The translations under genes and the position numbers were made by a program. Source: Spirogloea muscicola (lineage: Eukaryota > Streptophyta > Zygnematophyceae > Spirogloeales > Spirogloeaceae). Taken from it: a stretch of DNA of 57,235 nucleotides. Shown one piece after another: positions 10,225-22,031 of the stretch; position 1 is the stretch's first letter, and each line of letters begins with the position of its first letter. The notes below the pieces were generated by a model. It was given only the letters and a program-made list of their open reading frames with translations, was not told the DNA's origin and made no database searches. The stretch covers positions 300,938-358,172 of the forward strand of contig WELB01000084.1 in assembly GCA_009602725.1 (NCBI GenBank). The letters run 5' to 3'.

Positions 10225-13200
10225 ATGCGAGGCGCGCCCAGCTCGCACAACGCGCGCGCGGCCGCTGTGCGCCTCTGCAATATGCCCTACGCAACGCTCT
10301 ACGCTCTCGCCACGCTTGGCGCCGCGTTGAGCGCCACTGCGCTACCGCTGCATGCAGCTGCCGGTACGCGCTTCTTAATCCCGCTGTGCTGGTAATTGTC
10401 GAAAGCGGGATATGCAGTAAGTGCTGCAAGCAAGCTGTGCTCTCAGACGACATTCTGAGCAACTCGAAGCGAGCCTGTGTTGTAGCCGCCTTCTACCACG
10501 TCAGAGGCAGTGTTACTGCATGCTGCGACCCACTGTTGCAAGCTACTGAAGACAGACTTGCAGCTGTCATGTTGTCCTTGTACTTCAAGAACCAGCATGA
10601 AGAACAATCAAAGTTGCTCGTTGGGCCTTACAGATGTCCTGTTGAAATAGGATAGATGCTGCGATAGTAAGGCATCACTGCTCCTTAGCAAAGTGTTTTA
10701 TGTGTACAATGCAGGCGTCCTTCAACATTATCATCATGTACCAAGGAGTGCAGGCTCTCACCGGCAACTTGCGAAGCACCAAGGGATAGACCTGTATTCC
10801 AGCATTCTCTCTAGGAACGTGAGCGCTGACTTCCAAGTGACTGGCAAAGGTGAGAAGCTAGCATATAGATATTTGGTCCTTGCAACCGCACGCGACTTGC
10901 TCCTAATGTGCTACTAATCACCTACATTAAGCTCATCGCCTCTATCTTACTCTCTCTTACAACGGCTTCTTCTATATGAGCTTATGTCTATATTTGATCA
11001 AAATCCTCGCCACAAGACTAAAACATTGTTAAGCACCGGGTGTCAGGCCAGCTTGACTAAGTCATGTATGCTTGTCGTCCTTGCAGAACTCGAGGTTGGA
11101 ACAGCCTTTGTTTGGTGCAGTGACGAGGCTTGTCTTCAGGACAAGATTGCATTTGATCGAGTAGCAAGTATCTACCTATACAAGGACATATTGCTTACTG
11201 CTCCACTGCCAGAGGTTCAACAAAGCATAACAATTGTCGGAGCTTGTGACGGCGGCCCTTGCAAGATTGACGGCGACCACAAATTCCAGGTGGGATTGTT
11301 TCCATGGTGGCTACACATCTTTGACAGCCGTGTGCACCTTCTACGAATAACTACACAGTGATCTTGCATAATATGAAATTCTCCAGCTGTGGCCCAATTG
11401 CATGCTCAGAGATGGTCAACATACTTAACTACCTGTATTTGCACATCACAGATATTTCATGTGTTGGCAGCAGCAAGCTTGTCTATCCAGGGTCTCACCC
11501 TCATCAATGGCGTGGCCGCAGACTATCCGGCAACAACGGTAAGCTGCTCTCGTCTCTTGACCCCAATTGAGCTATGGCTTTCGACTCGCAACCTCGCATC
11601 CAAATTGTCTTTGCCTACTTCAATGCACTGTGTGTTTTCCTGCGCCACCTCCTGACGAGCATATACTTGCCAGGAAGGAGGAGCTGTATACGTAGCTGCA
11701 TCGTCATCATCCGTCATGAAGACGAAGTTCTCAGCCAGAGCCGTCAACTTCGTCTTCAATACTGCTACAGTGGCAGGAGGGGCGGTCTACATTGGTGCTG
11801 GATCAATGGCATACTTTCAAGACGTCTCATTTGCAAACAATCTCGGCAATGTAAATGTTCAAGTCCCTTATGCTTGCTCACACTTATCATTATAGAGCCA
11901 CATGCTTAGGCAATGACGTGTGTTATGCACGATTCTCTTTGGACGGATCCCTCTAAATACAACGTCTTCGACCTCGGTCATGGTCATAGCTTCGAAGACA
12001 ATCTTGCTGCTTTGCAGTAATCTCACCTACTCCAGGAACGTTTCTTCAAACACACGTCCGTCTGTGATCCCACAAGCTATTGTAACGCCATGATTGCTGA
12101 TGAGTATCTGATGTTCCTATTGCCCAGCCCCGAGCTGGTGGTTATGCTTTTGGAGGAGCGATCTACCTTGGTTCAGCTAACGCTAAAACATCAACAGGCG
12201 GCACGGGCTTGGACAGTTGCTCGACCTTTCGGAATGTATCTTTTGTGCACAATGTTGCCTGCTATGGAGGAGGAATCTTTGCTGATGATGCCTCGCCCGA
12301 CCTTGAGATGGTAAGAAGCTATCAAAATGCCGTCAGCTTTCTCGAATGGTCGACCAAGAAAAGGGGGAAATCCTCTTCTTGAAGCCTTTTTCACGCGTCC
12401 TCCAACACCCTCTAGATTGAGGAGTTGCTCATAGTTGCAAGATCTACTGCTTGTCAATACTTACGCATATACCTCATTGTCCAGAACGGAGGGAGTAGAT
12501 TGGATTGCTACGATTGCACCTTCTCAGAGAACACGGCACGCGCAGAGGGAGGTGCAGTACATTTGGCAGCTCAAGGTGGTGGTGCAATTGCAAAATTCTA
12601 CTCATCTGCATTCAATCAGAATGTAGCAGGGGTAAGTTGACCTTCCCAATCACGAGGGCAGCTGCGCACCAACGCTGCGCTAGCTATACAGATACACACA
12701 CGTGTGTATCTGTATATCTGAACTGTCCATCTGATTGTTGCTTCTCGTAGAACTCATGGCCAGCAGCAAACCTGTTACCTCTGTCGCAGATGTCTGGTGG
12801 AGCTATCAGCAGTGATGCATCACTTGGTGAATCGTTGGGAGTGCAAGCATCTTGGTTGGATTCGTCGTTCCAAATGAATGCAGCCCCAGTAAGTGGAGCA
12901 TTTTTGCAGCCAACATGCAGACGAGTCTGCAGCTGCTTGCAGATGGATCAGAATGTGATCTTTCCAACGAGACGAAGTTATTGAAGTTGTGCGGTTGTCA
13001 AGAGACCATACTAACCGGGCATGTGGATCACACAGGCTGGGATGGCGATGGAGGTGGACAACAATGCCAACTTTGTGATAGTGAGGACTGAGTTTGTGTC
13101 GACAGCGTCGCAAGCCTCCACAGCCGAGGAAGTCCTCTGTAATGGCAACTGCAGCTTCTGCCCAACAGAGCTGAAGGCACCACAAATTCAGGGCTCAGGA

Positions 13201-16200
13201 AGCATAACAACTCTATGTAAGTCTAGCGCTTAAGAGTCTGCTGCATGGGCTTCAGACTGACTCAGCATCTCATTTTAGAGAGTGCACCATGGAGTCTGAT
13301 TTCGACCATTTCTCGGTACTGCAGCAAGTTGTCCAACGGAGCAGGCCAAGTGCGTGTGTTGCTATACACCGCCAAGCTGCGACAACCCACCTCCTCATCC
13401 TCCCAGCAGCCCTGGTAACCACCCTCCTCCAAGTCCTCCTCCACCATCTCAGTCACCTCCATCCCATCCCCCGCCTCCACCCTCTTCCCCTCCCCCTCCC
13501 CCTCCACCACCACCACCACCTCTATCACCTCCTCCTGAGTCCCCCTCTCCACCACCCTTCAGTCCTCCTCCGCCACCTCCATCACCTCCGCCCCACTCCC
13601 CATCTCTACATCATCATCCTCCACTATCTCCTCCTCCGTCCCCCTCTCTACCACCTCCAAGTCCTCCGCCACCACCTCCACCACCTCCAAGTCCTCCTCC
13701 ACTTCCATCGTCTCCACCACCCTTCCCATCTCCACCACCTCCTCCTCCACCATCTCCTCCTGAGTCCCTCTCTCCACCACCCTTCAGTCCTCCTCCGCCA
13801 CCTCCATCACCTCGTCCTCCACTGCGACCTCCACCACCTCCAACCTCCAGTTCTCCCCCGCCGGCTAAGCCCCCACCTCAATCTCCAACCCCATCACCTC
13901 CTAGCTCTCACGAACGACCACGCCCCCCACCTCAGTCAGTGCCATCACCTCCAGTCTCTCTCCCTCCCCCTCACAGTCCTCCGGCTGGACCCCCAACCCA
14001 ACCACCTCCTCCTCCACCACCCCCAGCGTCCCCCTCTCCACCACCTCCAAGTCCACCTCAGCCACCTCCATCACCTCCGCCCTCCTCCCCACCTCCTCCT
14101 TCACTGCCACCTCCATCACCTCCAACCTCCAGTCCTCCCCCGCCAGCTAAGCCCCCACCTCAACCTCCACCCCCACCACCTCCTAGCTCTTACGAACCAC
14201 CACACCCACCTCCGCCAGTGCCATCACCTTCGGTCTCTCCCCCTCCTCATCACAGTCCTTCGGCTGGCCCCCCACCTCAACTACCTCTTCCTCCACCACC
14301 CCCCCCTGCGTCCCCCTCATCTCCTCCTCCAAGTCCACCTCAGCCACCTCCATCACCTCCGCCCTCCTCCCCACCTCCTCCTCCATTGCCATCTCCGCCA
14401 CCTCCAATGTTCAGCCCTCCCCCTCCAGCTAAGCCCCCACCTCAATCTCAATCTCCACTACCTCCAAGCTCTCACGAACCCCCTTACCCACCTCAGTCAG
14501 TGCCATCACCTGCGACCTCCTCCCCTCCCCGTCACAGTCCTCCGGCTGGCCCCCCACCTCAACCACCTCCTCCTCCACCACCCCCTCCTGGGCCCCCCTC
14601 ACCACCACCTCCAAGTCCTCCTCAGCCACCTCCACCACCTCCGCCCTCCTCCCCACCTCCTCCTTCACTGCCACCTCCATCACCTCCAACCTCCAGTCCT
14701 CCCCCGCCTGCTAAGCCCCCACCTCAACCTCCGCCCCCAACACCTTCTAGCTCTCACGAACAATCACACCCACCTCCATCACCTCCAGTCTCTCTCCCTC
14801 CCCCTCACAGTCCTCCAGCTGGGCCCCCAACCCAACCTCCTCCTCCTCAACCACCACCCCCAGCGTCCCCCTCTCCACCACCTCCAAGTCCTTCACAGCC
14901 ACCTCCATCACCTCCGTCCACCCCACCTTCTCCTCCACTGCCACCTCCACCACCTCCAACGTTCAGTCCTCCCCCTCCAGCTGAGCCCCCACCTCAACCT
15001 CCACCTCCATCACCTCCAAGCTCGCACAAACCCCCATACCCGCCTCAATCAACTCCTCCACCAACCTCTCCTGCGTACCCCTCTCCACCACCTCCAACTT
15101 CTCCTCAGACACCTCCGTCACCTCCGCCCCCCTCCCCACCCCCTCCATCGCCACCTCCATTACCTCAGCCCTCCAGTCCTCCTCCTCCCAATCTTCCTGC
15201 CAAGCCCCCAGCTCACCCTCCACCTCCACCACCTCGCAACTCCCCTCACCCACCTAAGTTGGTGCCATCACCTCCAATCTCCTCCCCTCCCCCTCACAGT
15301 CCTCTGGCCGGGCCCCCACCTCAACCACCCTCCCCTCCACCAGCCCCTCCAGCGTCCCCCTCACCAGCACCTCCAAGTCCTCCTCAGCCACCTCCATCAC
15401 CTCCGCCCTCCTCCCCAGCTCCTACTCCACCACCTCCTCCAGCGTCCTCCTCACCACCACCTTCAAGTCCTCTTTTGCAACCTCCACCACCTCCGCCCTC
15501 CTCTCCTCCCCCTCCCAGATCTCCAGCTATATCCCCCCCTCAACCTCTTCTTCCACCACCTCCACCACCTCCAAGTCCTCACAAACTCCCAACCCCACCT
15601 CTATCACCTCCATTCGCCTCCCCTCTTCGCCACAGTCCTCCGGCTGGCCTCCCACCTCCTCCTCCACCATTTCCTCCTGCGTCCCCCTCTCCTCCACCTC
15701 GTAGTCCTCCCCAGCCACCTGCATTACCTCCACCCTTCTCCTCACCTCCGCCTCCACCACCTCCTCCAGCATCCCCTTCACCACCACCTCCCAGTCGTCC
15801 ACCACCTCCGAGTCCCTACTACCCCCCACCCTCACCTCGAGCAGTGCCATCACCTCCAGTCTCCTCCTCTCCCCCTCACACTACTCGGGCAGGACCCCCG
15901 CCTCCACCACCTTCCCCTGCGCCCCCCTCTCCACCACCTCCAAGTGGTCCTTTGCCACCTCCATCACCTTTGTCTTCCTCCCCTCCACCTATCAGTTCTC
16001 CCGCTGAGCCCCCACCTCAACGTCCACCTCCAACACCTTCTCCAGCATCCCCACCTCCAGCTACTTCAAGTCCTCATCGTCTCTCACCTTCTCCTCCATC
16101 TCCACCTCCTCTGAGTCCTCCACCTTCTCCTTCACCACCTCCCTCACCACCATCTCCCTACCAATCCTCATCCCCTCCACTTCCTCCTCCACCATCTCCG

Positions 16201-19200
16201 CAGTCCTCCCCATCCCATGGTCCACCTCCTCCACCATTTCCACCACCTTCACCCTCTCCCGCCAGTTCTCCTGCAGGACCCCTACCTCAACCTCCACCCC
16301 CGCAACTTCCTCCTGCGTCCTTGTCTCCTCCACCACCTCTATCGTCAACACCCTCTCCACTTCATCCTCCATTGCCTCCAACCTCCTCCCCTCCTTCCCT
16401 TCACAGTCCTCCTGCTACGCCCCCACCACGCCCTTCTACATTCCCCACACCTGCAACATTACCACCCCCTCCGGCACCCCTCTCTCCTCCAGTTCTAAGT
16501 CCTCACAGCCCCGTACCGTCGCTTCCGTCTCCATCCCCACTCCCTTCAAGTTCTGGTCCACCGTCTCCACCACCAACATCACCTCCACCCTCTTCTTCTT
16601 CCAATGCCAGCGCTGGTAGCCCCCGACCTCACTTCGCGCCACCTCCTCCTGAGTCCCCTTCTCCACCGTCCTCCCCTCGTCATCACATGCTTCCTCCTGG
16701 CCCTCCATCTCAGCCCTCGCCAACTTCTTCCCCAACTTCTTCGCCAATATCATCTCCGGCCCTGACACCTCCACCATTCTTCACTCCGACTCATAGTCCT
16801 CTTGCTAGCCCCCCTACTCCACCCCCGCTTCCACGTCCCCCTGCTTCTCTCTCATCCCCATCTCCATCTCCAAGTCCTCATGCTCCACCTCCTTCTGCAC
16901 CGCCTCCCCCTCCTCAGCCTGGTCCACCTCCAGCTCCAATTGCTCCAGTCCCGTTCCCTCCTCGGCCTGTCATCATGTCATCACCACCCGTTCCTCCGCC
17001 CCCTGGGATGCAGCTGACAAGCCCGCCCATGTCACAACCTCCATACCCTGCTTCGCCAATCCTCTACCTCAGCCCGCACCCCCCTCCTTCCAGCAGCCAT
17101 GCACCAGCTCCTGCCTCCAGCTTCACTCCGATCCCCCACCTCCCTCCTCCACCCTTGCCAAGCGTGCAGCCAAGCCCATCTTTCCCCTCTCTACCACCTC
17201 CGCCATACTATCAGCATGACCACTCTGGCTCAGGCCGCAACCACCCTCCACCTCCACCGCTTCTTGAAGCTCCACCTCCTTCCTCACCACCTGCCGGCTC
17301 TCCAGCGTCGCCAGCCCCACTTACTTCCACGCCTCCATTCTTGGGGCCAAGTCCAGCTCCTCCCCCTTTGCAGCCCCCTCCCCCTCCCTCCGTAAGGGCT
17401 GCACCACCAGTGCCGTCAAGGCCTCCACATCCTGTCCTTCCTCCGCCCTCCATGGCCTCACCGCCACCGCCACAGTCAACAGCCACACCTCCGACCGGCA
17501 CCCCATCCTCCACACAGGCCCCGGCGTCACTACCGCCACCGCCGCAGCCGCACAGCTTGGCCAAGCCACCAAGCACATCACCATTACCGCCCCCACCTTT
17601 GCCTCCACCCAATGTTCCAGTTACACCCTCTCCACCGTCCATCCCTCCACCTATATCTTCACCACTAAGTGATCACTTGCCTCCACCTCCTTTGGGCCCC
17701 TCCTCTCCACCTGTGGCTGGCCCCGCCCCCAGTCCTGCCTCTCCCAGTCACCTCCCTCCCCCAGGGCCGGTTCTCCAACCTCCGCCAGCAGCCGCTGCAC
17801 CATCGTCATTGGGCACTGGCAACGCTTCCTCAGGAGCAAGCCACACCCACCCTCCTCCAGCTCCACAGCCGGTGCAGAGTCCCATCGTCCCATCACCTCC
17901 TCCACTCCCTGCTCCTCAGTCTCCACCTCCTCCGCGCTCAACCTTGTCACCAGCTCCATCCCCATCTTTAGCGCCGCCCCCATCTCCGCCTTCATCTCCA
18001 AGGCCCCCTCCACTGCTTTCTCCACCTCCACTGCCAGTGCCATCGCCAATTCCACAAACCCATCCCCCTCTTTTGTTGCGCCATCCGCCTCCATCTGCTC
18101 CCTCCACTCCTCTGCCTTCACCGTCTGCAGCATATCCGTCGCCGCCGTGGCCGCAAGCCACTCCCTCATCTTACTCCAGATCCCCTACTCCCATGCCACA
18201 CCACCTCCCTCCAGCCTCTCCTTCTCAAGTAGCAACGCCACCTCATGTTGCTCAACCGCCTACGAGTCTACCTCCCTCCTTCCATCCTCCTCACCTACAG
18301 CCCCCTTCTTCATCATCCCAGAATCAACCTCCGGGCTTCCCTCCTCCTCTGCACCACCAGGCCCCTCCTCCCTTCTCCTCCCCTTCTCACCATGAGACCT
18401 CTCCCCCCCCAACTGAGACACCCTCTCCCTCCTCCCCCTCACCTCCTCCACAAAAGTCTTCTCCTCCCTCCTCTAAAAGTCCACCTCCCTTCTTACGCCC
18501 TCCTCCGCAGCAAGAGGCCTTCCCTCCACCGTCTCTAACTCCACCGTCCACCATTTCACCTAGTCCACCTGCGGCTTCTGGTTCTCCTTCTCCGACCTGC
18601 ACCTGCAACCAGGCTCAGCCTCCCCCAGAGCCCTGCCCACATCATGGCCATCTGAAGAGGCACCACCACGCACACCAACATCGTAAGCTCAAGGGCTCTC
18701 GATTCTGGAGATTATGGCACCTGATGGTCAATCGTCTTACAGCAGCCTCGCAGCCCATCTCAGCAAGTCAATCATGCTGATGGATTTTCGTTTACATGTT
18801 GCAGGCCCGAGCACAAACGATACGCAGCCGGGCGTGAGAGGTGATCCCCACCTCATTGGCAAGCACGGCGAAAGATTTGATTTTCTAGGCAAAGCAGGGA
18901 AGAGCTACTGCCTCGTCTCTGACAAGGCGCTTAACATCAACATGAAGCTCGTGGCTGGCTACCGCAAGCACACGACAGTACGAGCTTGATCAAATGACCA
19001 AATGTAGACCTTTCAGGGCACTATCAAAATTTCACATGTACTTTCACTTTCTTGCATTCTTGAAGATTGCAATGAGCTAATGCGTTAATGCTTCTTCTGA
19101 CGCTCATGAAACACACGGTGTTCACGACATGCCTGCCTGCTCACAAGCAGCTCTAATGTTGCACTCATCGGATTGCGTGCTTGCAGTATATCACACAGTT

Positions 19201-19794
19201 AGGCATCATTCTGGGGAAAGTACAAGTCCTTATATCTGCAGACAAAGCTCTTCGGACACCCGGCAAAGCCAGAGACGTGATGCTAGGCGAGATTGACGTC
19301 AACGGCGTCCTCCTTGCTTCAACAGTAAGAAACATGACTATTGGAGAGCTGGAGCTCCGGAGGTCCAGGCGATCTGTGAGACTCGTGCAGATGGGTTTGT
19401 TGGACGTGGAGGTGGAGGTGAAGCGTGTGGTGTACTGGAAAGGTGGACCCCAGGAATTTTATGTGAGCACCTACCAAGCCCCAAACCTCGTGATTTGCTG
19501 GCCGCTTAAGTTGTCTAAACTGGTAGAAAGCTAGCCAACATGATGTAGAATATGCTGACTGAGAAAATACTCCTGCCTCGGTGTGTGCAGCTGAATGTGA
19601 ATGTGGACCAGCTGCAAGTGTCTGCTGCTGTGCATGGCGTGCTGGGCCAAACGTACCGCAAAGCAGCAACTCTTGGCCAACAACACCGTAGGCGCCACCA
19701 TGGCGCCTTTACGATTGAAGGCACAGAGCTTGACTACCGCACTGACAACGTGCTGGCTGCTGGTTGCCGCTGGGGTCACCAAGCCCAGCACTGA
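10225..19794 (+). CDS. Giant secreted beta-helix / Pro-rich / root-cap-domain matrix protein
   Basis: Twelve exons join in phase: 10225-10363, 11087-11289, 11452-11538, 11674-11850, 12128-12310, 12485-12631, 12751-12888, 13036-13216, 13325-18682, 18805-18977, 19187-19462, 19591-19794 (about 2,421 aa). Order: signal peptide (LYALATLGAALSA); right-handed beta-helix of about 370 residues (QGLTLING, EGGAVYV, FGGAIYLG, AEGGAVHL, SGGAISS); Cys-rich linker (CPTEQAKCVCC); about 1,780 residues of SPPPP/PPPSPP hydroxyproline-rich sequence; CTC and a His-rich patch; then a root-cap/VWD-like domain (GDPHLIGKHGERFDF, YCLVSD, GVLGQTYR, ending DYRT...CR). Such proteins are secreted to wall or matrix, with prolines hydroxylated and glycosylated. 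The first intron (723 bp) may hide a small exon, and the acceptor at 12751 could instead be 12790, also in frame. Function is unknown; adhesive or structural is an inference. Confidence 0.88.
12685..12716. other. 32-bp near-perfect palindrome inside an intron
   Basis: Two 15-base arms (TATACAGATACACAC and its exact reverse complement) flank a 2-base centre, within the intron 12632-12750 of the matrix-protein gene. It would form a tight hairpin in the pre-mRNA. Confidence 0.8.
13860..15200 (+). repeat. 282-bp higher-order tandem repeat in the Pro-rich exon
   Basis: The landmark peptide A(K/E)PPPQ recurs at 13864, 14146, 14428, 14710 and 14980, with a related APAK-like start near 15199. Spacings are 282, 282, 282, 270 and about 219 bases, so the unit is 94 codons. 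Each unit carries SSxE, VPSP, HSPPAGPP and PSPPQPPPSPP in the same order. Farther 3' the repeat decays into unordered PPSP sequence. Confidence 0.85.
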
Positions 19795-20364
19795 TCATGC
19801 ACAGAGTTTCTGTGCTGTCACACGCCAATGGTTGGCGTATCTGCAGCTCTGTCGTCTAACAGAGAATCTTGAGCCATCAATCTACCTTAAAGACGCCACT
19901 TATTAGGAGTATCTGCAGCTCCCTCATCCAGCGACAGATTCATGTAGTTGCCATCATCAGAATGTTAGCACACATTACCTTGCTCTCTCTTCTACGTTGT
20001 GGTCAATAATACAGTAGCGCAGTGCCTGCCCATGCCCATACATGCCCGTCGTCTGCAGAGACACAGCAAAATCTATTCCTGCAAGTCTAAGTAGGTGTGA
20101 TCTTACCAAGTGTACATTATCAAGCATTCCACTCCCTTCCTGGACGCTCTTGCAGCCGATTGCTGCACTTTACGGTCCTCGGCTTGCAGCCGTCTTGATA
20201 GCTGGCAGGCGGTTGGGCGTGCGCCAGCTTCCATGCGCTTTGCCTGGCCAGGGCCTGGCCAAGCAGCTGCCTTCCCGCGCTGCCCAAACTGCATTCTGCG
20301 GCTGCTCCTTGCGCAGCCACGTACCCCCTTGTCCTCCTGAACTTTGTCATTCTCCTGATATTCT
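19795..20364. other. Matrix-gene 3' flank, no gene recognised
   Basis: This is the stop-proximal flank of the matrix gene and should contain its 3' UTR. The open frame crossing 20042-20767 is a product of the LINE and repeat fragments that follow. Confidence 0.45.
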
Positions 20365-20450
20365 ATTGGGCTGGCCTCTCGCAGCCATTGACTTCAGTCT
20401 TTCTTCTGGGCTGGCCTCTCACAGCCACCGCCCTCTCCTTCTCCTACACT
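20365..20450 (-). repeat. Dispersed hairpin-repeat, two partial copies
   Basis: TGGGCTGGCCTCTCGCAGCC and GGGCTGGCCTCTCACAGCC occur about 40 bp apart on the plus strand, so the repeat is in reverse orientation relative to the copies at 595-2400. Confidence 0.8.
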
Positions 20451-20589
20451 ACTCTGACTACCCCCGCAGCGATCACCTCCTACCGGCGACAATCGACACA
20501 CTTTCGGCTGCATGGGTCCTCGCTTCCATGCCCTGCTGGAGAATATTGCAAGTTTGGGGTATGCTCGACTTGAGGATATGCTTCCAGCT

Positions 20590-20815
20590 CAGACGGGGCA
20601 TGCCGGCAGCCTACTTGTCATTCTTGCGACATCGAGTGTTAGCTTGTCTGCAGCGAGCTCAGGCTCATGCGTTACGTCAGAAAGCTGGTCGAGCCTTAGC
20701 TGGTAGCTCAGAGCTTGTAAATTGCCGTCCGGTTTTCGGGCATCAGTCAGCGACCTCTATGTGCTGACTCGTGGTTACTGAGCGGGTCAGCTTAGCAGCA
20801 GGTGACGTACATTTG
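20590..20815 (+). mobile_element. LINE ORF C-terminus and 3' UTR start
   Basis: The frame ending at 20767 contains RVLACLQRAQAHALRQKAG then GRALAG and terminates shortly after HQSAT. The following noncoding sequence reads CTGACTCGTGGTTACTGAG. The same protein end and tail occur, inverted, at 43290-43425. Only the terminal part of the ORF is present, as expected for a 5'-truncated LINE insertion. Confidence 0.55.
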
Positions 20816-20929
20816 TCATGTGCTTGCCATTGTACTTGGCCACACAAGCCCTCAATCTCTTAATACACACTCCAATTCCTGGAAGAAGAACGAAAGCGGC
20901 TTTTCTTCGTTATTCAGTGTAGAAGGTGT

Positions 20930-21125
20930 TTCCTGGGCTGGCCAGCTGCAAAGTTGTCCGACTTGCTGCTGCTAACTCGGGGTTACTAAGCTCCCTCCCG
21001 CAGTCTTGTGCAGACCTGTTTGTTCAGGCGCCTTTCAGCACTTTGGACCTTGTCCACTCTTTTTGGGCTGGCCTTTCCCCAGCCACTCCCTTACATTGGA
21101 AGAGGTTCCTTCTTTTGCAGCCCGT
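20930..21125 (-). repeat. Nearly full-length dispersed hairpin-repeat copy
   Basis: Read on the minus strand it runs CTCTTCCAATGTAAGG, GGCTGGGGAAAGGCCAGCCC, GGACAAGGTCCAAAG, GGCGCC, CAAGACTGCGG, GAGCTTAGTAACCCCGAGTT, AGCAGCAGCAAGTCGGACAA, then CTTTGCAGCTGGCCAG. It is the best copy for defining the roughly 190-bp unit. Confidence 0.85.
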
Positions 21126-22031
21126 CCCATCCCATCTTGGGACAAGCGCCTCTTGTGCTTCTCAATGATCCAGTTTCGCTAGACTGCCTCTCAGTGAGCA
21201 GTAGCCCTAAGCGGCCCCCATTAGCAAAGAGTCAACTAATTCACTTCATGCTTGATATGTGGTGCTGGCTATGGCAGCCACTGCCTTCCGTGAAAAGGGT
21301 TTGGTAGAGTTAGTATTGACTAGCACGACGGCCTTGCCAGCACATGAAGCAAAATAATCGCTGATAGATGTTTTACTTGTGGGTTGGTTGCAAAAATGCC
21401 ACACATCATGCTCTCTCGGATTTCAATTCTCGGATTCTAATTCTGGGTAAAACCACGATTGGTGTGCGTTCCTGAGGCAGGCTGCTGTGCAACTATGGTA
21501 CACTGATATTGCCTTGCGTCATGGAGGCATCGACCCTACCAGGCATCACTGCCAGAGGCGCGAATGGGATCGGCCTCGATCAGAGATGCCAGACTGAGCC
21601 CCAGACGGAGCCCCCAGCTGCAGCTGCAGCTGCAGCTGGAATAAGCATCATCAACACCTTGAGTAGCTGACAGTGCCTACTGCAGCATATCACGAATTGT
21701 CAAACCTAAAAGTGAGGTGGGGCAAGAACAGATTATAGGCAGCATAATCAAGTCCAAAAAGCGGAAGTGCCAGACCTTACTAACTCCAACTGACTGACCC
21801 TAATTGACAAGAGCCAATCGATGACATGCTTGAGCTCGTAAGCCCTGCAGGGTTATCAGGCAGCGGACGAAGCAGCGGCAGCAGGAGCAATGATTTCGCT
21901 GAGAGGCCGCTAGCTCTTGGGGCGCACTGCAGATGGCAGAATGCGCCTACGGGCCTCAGCCGAGTCTTTGCAGTTGCCCTGAAGATGGGCCCACAGGGGT
22001 GCCAACTTCTGCACTGCTGTTCGGTCAGTCT
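21126..22031. other. Intergenic DNA with (CAGCTG)n
   Basis: No gene is recognised. A short (CAGCTG)n palindromic repeat lies at 21616-21638. The stretch ends at the 3' end of the minus-strand carboxypeptidase gene and should contain its 3' UTR. Confidence 0.5.

Noticed and set aside
10713-10790. A possible extra exon after acceptor TGCAG at about 10712 in the matrix gene
   Set aside because: The frame compatible with the flanking exons meets a stop without a GT donor, while exon 1 and the exon at 11087 already join in phase.
13289-16114. A 941-codon His/Leu/Pro-rich open frame overlapping the Pro-rich exon in another plus frame, and several 60-140-codon antisense frames
   Set aside because: CCT/CCA/TCC codons read out of frame give CTC/CAC/CAT or antisense GGx codons, so stops are rare for compositional reasons. 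Exon phases on both sides support only the Pro frame.
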